DNA of 64,000 nucleotides from the NCBI GenBank assembly GCA_942491735.1, contig CALOCN010000014.1:620001-684000 (forward strand), read 5' to 3'. The stretch comes from CALOCN01 sp942491735 (lineage in GTDB: Bacteria; Eisenbacteria; RBG-16-71-46; JABDJR01). Below, piece by piece: positions 59,107 to 64,000 of the stretch; position 1 is the stretch's first letter, and each line of letters starts with the position of its first letter. A model generated the notes under the pieces. It worked only from the letters and a program-made list of their open reading frames with translations. It had not been told where the DNA came from and did not search any database. The position numbers and the translations under genes were made by a program.

Positions 59107-60501
59107 TCAGCCTTCGAGCGCGAGCAGCAGCGGCTGCTCGAGGGCTTCGGCAATCCAGCGGAGGAACCGCGCCGCATCGGCGCCGTCCACCACCCGGTGG
59201 TCATAGGAGACCGCGAGCGGCAGGATGAGACGCGGGGCGAAGGCGTCCCCCTTCCAGACCGGGGTCATCTCGCCACGTCCCACTCCCAGCACCGCGACCT
59301 GGGGCCAATTGACGATGGGGGAGAAGTAGGTCGTGCCCAGCCCTCCGAGGTTGCTCACGTTGAAGTTCGCTCCGGTGAGGTCCTCCATGGAGGCCTTCCG
59401 GTCCCGGGCCCTGGCGCTGAGCTCTCCCAGCTCGGATGCGATGGTGAGGATGTTCTTGTTGTCCGCGTCCTTGATCACCGGAACGAGCAGACCGTGCTCG
59501 GTGTCCACGGCCACCCCCACGTTCACGTACTTCTTCAGCACGAGCTCGCTGGTCCGGGTGTCGAGGCTCGCGTTGAACCGGGGGAAGACCCGCAGAGCCG
59601 CGGCCACCGTCCGGATGATGATTGCGGTGACCGTCACCTTGGCTCCGGGCGCGGCCTTTGCCGCATATTGCTTGCGCCATGCGTTGAGGTCCGTGATGTC
59701 CGCCTTGTCGAACTGGGTCACATGCGGGATGACCGACCAGGAGGTGGCCATGCTCGCCGCGGTGACCTTCTTGATCTTGGACAGCGGTTCCCGCTCGGTG
59801 TCGCCCCATTGGGAAAAGTCGGGAAGGGCGGGGCCGGTTGTTCCCGCGGTGTCCCCGGGCAGGGCGGAGGGTGCTCCACCACCGCGCGAGATCAGACCGC
59901 GTGCGTAGGACTTCACGTCGTCCTCGGAGATGCGTCCTCCCGCGCCCGATCCACGCACCCCGCCGATGTCGATGCCCAGCTCGCGGGCCAACCGGCGAAC
60001 GGACGGCGCCGCCGGCACCACCTCGGCTTCGGCTTCCGCGCGTGCCGGCATGGGGACCACGTTGCTGGGAGTGGCAAGCACCTCCAGCGCGGGAGCGGAG
60101 GCCGGAGCGACCGGCTCGGGTTTCGACTCGACGGTCTCGGGCCGGGGCTCGGGAGTCGGCTTCTCGGCGGCCGGCTCGGGGGCCGGTTCCGGTTCCGGCG
60201 CCGGTTCCGGGGGGGCGGCCGGTTTGGGTGCGTCCTTCTTCGCCTTGGGTGCGGAAGCCCCGGCGGCGGCGTCCAGGAGCAGGATGACCTGGCCTACCTT
60301 GACGTCCTGCCCTTCCTTGACCTGGATGGCCTTCACCGTGCCCGCGGTTTCCGACGGGACCTCGGCGGTGGCCTTGTCGGTCTCCAGCTCGATGATTGCC
60401 TGATCCACGGTAATGGTATCGCCGACGGACACCAGCACCGTCAGCACCTGCGCGCCGTCGATGCCTTCTCCGAGTTCGGGAACCTTGATCTCGGTCGCCA
60501 T
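59107..60501 (-). CDS. aceF: Dihydrolipoamide acetyltransferase (E2) of pyruvate dehydrogenase
   Basis: 464 residues: one lipoyl domain (1-80; lipoyl-Lys in ETDKATAEV), an Ala/Pro/Glu linker, peripheral-subunit-binding domain (about 165-203; VRRLARELGIDIGGVRGSG) and a catalytic core (about 235-464) with SYDHRVVDGADAARF carrying the active-site His and Asp. Only one lipoyl domain (E. coli has three). It forms the cubic or icosahedral core to which E1 and E3 bind. Confidence 0.96.
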   Translation of the reverse strand: MATEIKVPELGEGIDGAQVLTVLVSVGDTITVDQAIIELETDKATAEVPSETAGTVKAIQVKEGQDVKVGQVILLLDAAAGASAPKAKKDAPKPAAPPEPAPEPEPAPEPAAEKPTPEPRPETVESKPEPVAPASAPALEVLATPSNVVPMPARAEAEAEVVPAAPSVRRLARELGIDIGGVRGSGAGGRISEDDVKSYARGLISRGGGAPSALPGDTAGTTGPALPDFSQWGDTEREPLSKIKKVTAASMATSWSVIPHVTQFDKADITDLNAWRKQYAAKAAPGAKVTVTAIIIRTVAAALRVFPRFNASLDTRTSELVLKKYVNVGVAVDTEHGLLVPVIKDADNKNILTIASELGELSARARDRKASMEDLTGANFNVSNLGGLGTTYFSPIVNWPQVAVLGVGRGEMTPVWKGDAFAPRLILPLAVSYDHRVVDGADAARFLRWIAEALEQPLLLALEG

Positions 60502-60538
60502 GCCTGCCCTCTCCGAAAAACCGGTCCCTCCGGGGGAC

Positions 60539-63220
60539 CTAGGCGTACAGCGGGTTGATCTTCTCGGGGTCGATCCCCAGATCCTTGACGGCCTTCGTGA
60601 CCACTTCGGTCTCGATGGTGCCGTCCCGCTTCATCATTTCCAATGCCGCAAGCACGATGTGGCGTGCGTTGACCTCGAAGTGTTCGCGCAGCTGTTCGCG
60701 TGCCTCGCTGCGACCGAACCCGGCCGTGCCCAGGGCGTGGAAATGCCTGGGCATCCACCGGGCCACGGAATTCGGAAGCGCGGACGTGTAGTCCGACGCC
60801 GCCACCACGGGAGTCGGGTCGTCGCCGAGGCACTTGGCCACGTAGGGGATCCGGGGCGTTTCACCCGGATGGAGTACGTTCCATCGTTCGGTGGAAAGCG
60901 CGTCCCGGTAGAGTTCCTTGTAGCTGGTCACGCTCCACACCGAAGCGGCAACCCCGTACTCGTCCTCCAGGATCTTCTGCGCCGCCAGGACCTCGTTCAT
61001 GATGGCGCCGCTCCCGAGGAGTTCGACCCGCTTGGTCTTGGACCGCTTGGTAGTGGCCCGGAAACGGTACATCCCGCGCAGGATGCCTTCCTTGCAATCC
61101 TTGGGCATGGCCGGCATGGCGTACTGCTCGTTGCCGACCGTGATGTAGTACATCACCGGTTCCTGCTCGACGGTCATGCGGCGGATGCCGTCCTCGATGA
61201 TCACCGCCAGCTCGAAGGCGAAGGCCGGGTCGTAGGCCATGACGTTGGGGTTGGGGTAGGCGAGCAGGTGGCTATGACCATCCTGGTGCTGCAGTCCTTC
61301 CCCGGCCAGGGTGGTGCGACCGGACGTGGCTCCCAGCATGAACCCGCGGCAACGCATGTCCGCCGCCGCCCACACCAGATCCCCGATCCGCTGGAATCCG
61401 AACATGGAGTAGAAGATGAAGAAGGGAATGGTGTTGATGCCGTGGGTGGCGTAGGCCGTTCCCGCGGCGATGAACGAGCTCATGGAGCCGGCCTCGGTGA
61501 TCCCTTCCTCGAGGATCTGTCCATCCACCGCTTCCTTGTAGTAGAGCAGGGTTTCCCGGTCCACCGGCTCGTAGCGCTGGCCGATGTGGGAGTAGATGCC
61601 GATCTGGCGGAACAGGGCTTCCATGCCGAAGGTGCGCGCCTCGTCCGGGACGATGGGCACGATGAGGTCGCCCATCTGCTTGTCCCGAAGCATCTTGGCC
61701 AGCATGCGGACGAACACCATGGTGGTGGAGGGGTCCGAGCCCTCCTTGGAAGCCTGGGTGAACTCCTGCAGCAGCCCCGGATTCGGCTCCATCGGCTTGG
61801 CGCGCTCGCGCCGTTCCGGGACAAACCCGCCGAGTTGCTTCCGGCGTTCCTTGAGGTACTGGATCTCGGTGCTCTCACCGGCCGGCCGGTAGAACGGCGC
61901 CGCTCCCACGTCCTCGTCCGAAATGGGAATCCCGAACCGGGACCGGAACTCGCGAACCTCGTCCTCGTTCAGCTTCTTCTGCTGATGGGTGATGTTCTTG
62001 CCTTCACCCGCTTCGCCCAGGCCATATCCCTTGACCGTCTTGGCCAGGATCACCGTGGGCTGCCCGTTGGTGTTCATCGCGGCCTGGTAGGCGGCGTACA
62101 CCTTTTCCGGATCGTGCCCGCCGCGCCGCAGTTTGCGGAGCTGTTCGTCGGTGAGGTGCTCCACCAGCTTGAGCAGCTTGGGGTGCTTGCCGAAGAAGTG
62201 CTGTCGCGCGTAGCTGCCCGGCTCCACCACGTACTTCTGGTAGTCGCCGTCCACCGCCTCTTCCATGCGCTGGTTGAGCAGGCCATCGGTATCCCGTTCC
62301 AGCAGGGGATCCCAGCCGCCGCCCCACACGACCTTGATCACCCGCCAGCCGGCTCCGCGGAAGATCGCCTCCAGCTCCTGGATGATCTTGTAGTTTCCGC
62401 GCACCGGACCGTCGAGTCGCTGCAGGTTGCAGTTGACCACGAAGATCAGGTTGTCCAGTTGTTCGCGTGCGGCAAGGCTGATCGCGCCCAGGGCCTCCGG
62501 TTCGTCCGTTTCCCCGTCGCCGAGGAAGGCCCAGACCTTGCCGGTCCGTTCCATGAGTCCACGATCCTCGAGGTAGCGGTTGAACCGGGCCTGGTAGATG
62601 GCCATGATGGGACCGAGCCCCATGGACACGGTGGGGACTTCCCAGAACCCGGGCATGAGCCAGGGGTGGGGATAGGAGCTGAGCCCGCCGCCGGGGGCCA
62701 ACTCCCGGCGGAAGTTGGTCAGCTGATCACGGGTAATGCGCCCTTCGAGGTAGGCCCGGGCATAGATGCCGGGCGAGGCATGCCCCTGGAAGAACACGAG
62801 GTCGCCGCCGGAGGGATCGTCCTTGCCCCGAAAGAAGTGGTTGAACGCGACCTCGTAGAGGGTCGCGGCCGAGGCGTAGGTGGAAATGTGGCCACCGATT
62901 CCCGGGGATTCCCGGTTGGCCCGAACCACCATGGCCATCGCGTTCCAGCGGATGATGCTCTTGATCCGCCGTTCGATCTCCCGGTTTCCGGGGAAACGGG
63001 GCTGCTCGTGGCGGGGGATCGTGTTGAGGTACGGCGTGTTGGCCGTGTAGGGCAGGTTGATGCCCACCTCGGAAGCCCGCTGCTGCAGGCGCCGCAGCAG
63101 GCGCCGCACACGCTCCGGGCCACCGGTCTTGATGATGTAGTCCAGCGACTCCAGCCACTCCTGGGTTTCCACCCGTTCCTGCTCGAGCTGCTCGACGTTG
63201 TCCGAGGGATTGACTGCCAT
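60539..63220 (-). CDS. aceE: Pyruvate dehydrogenase E1, homodimeric type
   Basis: 893 residues, close to E. coli AceE. It decarboxylates pyruvate with thiamin diphosphate and acetylates E2. The ThDP motif GDGETDEPEA ... NCNLQRLDGPV is intact, as is the C-terminal domain (YEVNARHIVLAAL-like pattern, ending IDPEKINPLYA). ATG 63220 (MAVNPSDNVEQ) is chosen over an upstream in-frame ATG at 63349 because the extra 43 residues are unlike the family and AGAAGGG precedes 63220. First gene of aceE-aceF-lpdA. Confidence 0.97.
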   Translation of the reverse strand: MAVNPSDNVEQLEQERVETQEWLESLDYIIKTGGPERVRRLLRRLQQRASEVGINLPYTANTPYLNTIPRHEQPRFPGNREIERRIKSIIRWNAMAMVVRANRESPGIGGHISTYASAATLYEVAFNHFFRGKDDPSGGDLVFFQGHASPGIYARAYLEGRITRDQLTNFRRELAPGGGLSSYPHPWLMPGFWEVPTVSMGLGPIMAIYQARFNRYLEDRGLMERTGKVWAFLGDGETDEPEALGAISLAAREQLDNLIFVVNCNLQRLDGPVRGNYKIIQELEAIFRGAGWRVIKVVWGGGWDPLLERDTDGLLNQRMEEAVDGDYQKYVVEPGSYARQHFFGKHPKLLKLVEHLTDEQLRKLRRGGHDPEKVYAAYQAAMNTNGQPTVILAKTVKGYGLGEAGEGKNITHQQKKLNEDEVREFRSRFGIPISDEDVGAAPFYRPAGESTEIQYLKERRKQLGGFVPERRERAKPMEPNPGLLQEFTQASKEGSDPSTTMVFVRMLAKMLRDKQMGDLIVPIVPDEARTFGMEALFRQIGIYSHIGQRYEPVDRETLLYYKEAVDGQILEEGITEAGSMSSFIAAGTAYATHGINTIPFFIFYSMFGFQRIGDLVWAAADMRCRGFMLGATSGRTTLAGEGLQHQDGHSHLLAYPNPNVMAYDPAFAFELAVIIEDGIRRMTVEQEPVMYYITVGNEQYAMPAMPKDCKEGILRGMYRFRATTKRSKTKRVELLGSGAIMNEVLAAQKILEDEYGVAASVWSVTSYKELYRDALSTERWNVLHPGETPRIPYVAKCLGDDPTPVVAASDYTSALPNSVARWMPRHFHALGTAGFGRSEAREQLREHFEVNARHIVLAALEMMKRDGTIETEVVTKAVKDLGIDPEKINPLYA

Positions 63221-63261
63221 CGCGGATCCCTTCTGGTAAAGCGAATCGGAAAAAGGAGATG

Positions 63262-63328
63262 CGAGCGACGGGGAATCGGGTGTCGCTCGTGAACCCACCA
63301 TTCTAACCTTGGGGCAGAGGAGGAGCAA
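63262..63328 (-). promoter_or_regulatory. Promoter and leader hairpin of the pyruvate dehydrogenase operon
   Basis: On the minus strand TTGCTC (63328-63323), 17 bases, TAGAAT (63305-63300). The ~75-base leader contains an 8-bp perfect hairpin CGAGCGAC / GTCGCTCG (63289-63282 and 63269-63262). The -10 is good and the -35 weak, as for an activated or growth-rate-controlled promoter. The hairpin may be an operator or mRNA stabiliser. Confidence 0.5.
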
Positions 63329-63388
63329 GATGCGGTTGGAGCGGTCCAATAGCTATGCTCCACCGCTCCCAGACCCGATAATCCCGGC

Positions 63389-63835
63389 ATGAACCCCCTG
63401 GTCTTCCTTCTGATCCCAATCGTTGTCTTTGCCGTCATGCTGTGGGCCGCCACCCGGCGGGGCGCCCAGGTGGAAACCGGCCCACCCCGGACGGCCCACA
63501 ACCAGACCCGGGACGTTTCCCTGGGGGATCGTATCGTCTGGGCCGACACCGCCGATGCCCGGCGTCAGGGGCTCCTGGGCAGGGATTCCCTGGAGCCGGG
63601 GGAGGGGATCTATCTGTTGGCCACCGGATGGGTCCACATGTTCGGGATGCGATTCGCCATCGACACCCTGCACCTGTCCCAGGACGGGCGGGTCCTGGCC
63701 GCGCGGGCCGATCTGAAGCCCTGGCGGGTGGGGAAACCCCACTGGAAGGCGGATGGGGTCCTGGAACTGCCCGCGGGGACCTTGTCCCGCACCGGAACCC
63801 GGGTGGGGGACGTGATCCGCTTCGGCGACGCGTGA
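63389..63835 (+). CDS. DUF192-family protein, membrane-anchored
   Basis: 148 residues: an N-terminal hydrophobic segment (PLVFLLIPIVVFAVMLWAA) and one DUF192 domain: WADTADARRQGLLGRDSLEPGEGIYL, HMFGMRFAIDTLHLSQDGRVL, and VLELPAGTLSRTGTRVGDVI. The domain is widespread and its function unknown; it is exported in many species. It is divergent from aceE. Confidence 0.9.
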   Translation: MNPLVFLLIPIVVFAVMLWAATRRGAQVETGPPRTAHNQTRDVSLGDRIVWADTADARRQGLLGRDSLEPGEGIYLLATGWVHMFGMRFAIDTLHLSQDGRVLAARADLKPWRVGKPHWKADGVLELPAGTLSRTGTRVGDVIRFGDA

Positions 63836-63840
63836 TCGGT

Positions 63841-63869
63841 TTGGCGGGTCCGATGGGCTGGCGTATACT
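63841..63869 (+). promoter_or_regulatory. Sigma70-type promoter for the last gene
   Basis: TTGGCG (63841-63846), 17 bases, TATACT (63864-63869), 54 bases before ATG 63924. Confidence 0.5.
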
Positions 63870-63923
63870 CCGTAGGCTTACCCCCTTGAAGAACGCATCC
63901 ACCGGGCTTGGGACCCTGCGCCC

Positions 63924-64000
63924 ATGAATCCACTCAACTCCTCTCGACGCGCCCTGTGCACGGTGCTTCTGGCCGGCGCCACCCTGGCCGCGCCCGGCTG
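63924..64000 (+). CDS. Start of a probable lipoprotein (partial)
   Basis: The first 25 codons read MNPLNSSRRALCTVLLAGAT then LAAPG, and the window ends in the first two bases (TG) of the next codon. If that codon is Cys, the segment is a lipoprotein signal peptide with lipobox AAPGC. The rest is outside the window. Confidence 0.5.
   Translation, partial: MNPLNSSRRALCTVLLAGATLAAPG

Noticed and set aside
1..64000. Mobile elements, prophage, or genomic island boundaries
   Set aside because: No transposase, integrase, tRNA-associated direct repeats or sharp long-range composition change is visible; only the 39352-39550 stretch is notably AT-richer.

Overview
The window is 64 kb of GC-rich, gene-dense chromosome from a diderm (Gram-negative-type) bacterium. 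The signs are many lipoprotein signal peptides, outer-membrane barrel-like proteins ending in Phe, a periplasmic ABC importer, a PEP-CTERM protein, a FlgD-like C-terminal sorting tail and ASH-domain (choice-of-anchor D) repeats. This mix suggests an FCB-superphylum-like or candidate-phylum lineage (for example Eisenbacteria, Krumholzibacteriota or Gemmatimonadota relatives). That placement is an inference; no rRNA is present to settle it. I saw no tRNA, insertion sequence, prophage or CRISPR array.

Layout. 1-9.7 kb: a plus-strand operon for alpha-glucan capture and uptake. It has two barrel-like outer-membrane proteins (one with an N-terminal CBM48 glycogen/starch-binding domain), three lipoproteins built from CBM48-like domains, then a MalE/MalF/MalG-type ABC importer. 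9.9-13.2 kb: two secreted proteins with X25-like modules, the second with a FlgD-like tail. 13.6-14.3 kb: a PEP-CTERM protein. 14.3-23 kb (minus): an ATP-grasp-like protein, a DAACS symporter, a CPBP protease, an NSS / Ig-like membrane protein / AGCS transporter operon with a consensus promoter, and a spermidine-synthase-like membrane fusion. 23-25.5 kb: HAD phosphatase, GT-C-like membrane protein, small conserved protein. 25.6-35.7 kb: housekeeping cluster ruvB, hydrolase, queA, tgt, yajC, def, fmt, rsmB, a PASTA protein, rpe and an arsenosugar-type arsM. 35.9-37.6 kb: a lipoprotein and a convergent SnoaL-like protein.

37.7-48 kb is the most interesting region. It contains a GAF-sigma54 activator (EBP), a leader with palindromic upstream sites, a near-consensus sigma54 promoter and an intrinsic terminator, two PD40 beta-propeller lipoproteins, a small repeat-bearing secreted protein, a membrane histidine kinase, a lone receiver protein, and a GAF-SpoIIE phosphatase whose N-terminus resembles that of the activator. 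I infer a cell-envelope signalling locus, and a possible sigma54-dependent small RNA of about 180 nt next to its own activator gene, a layout reminiscent of luxO-qrr. 48.1-55.1 kb: a 2339-residue surface lipoprotein of 23 Cys-paired ASH repeats, the last six nearly identical at 300 bp. 55.1-57.6 kb: M28 peptidase, tiny membrane protein, MscL with a zinc-ribbon tail. 57.7-63.2 kb (minus): aceE-aceF-lpdA pyruvate dehydrogenase operon. 63.4-64 kb: DUF192 protein and the start of a further probable lipoprotein.
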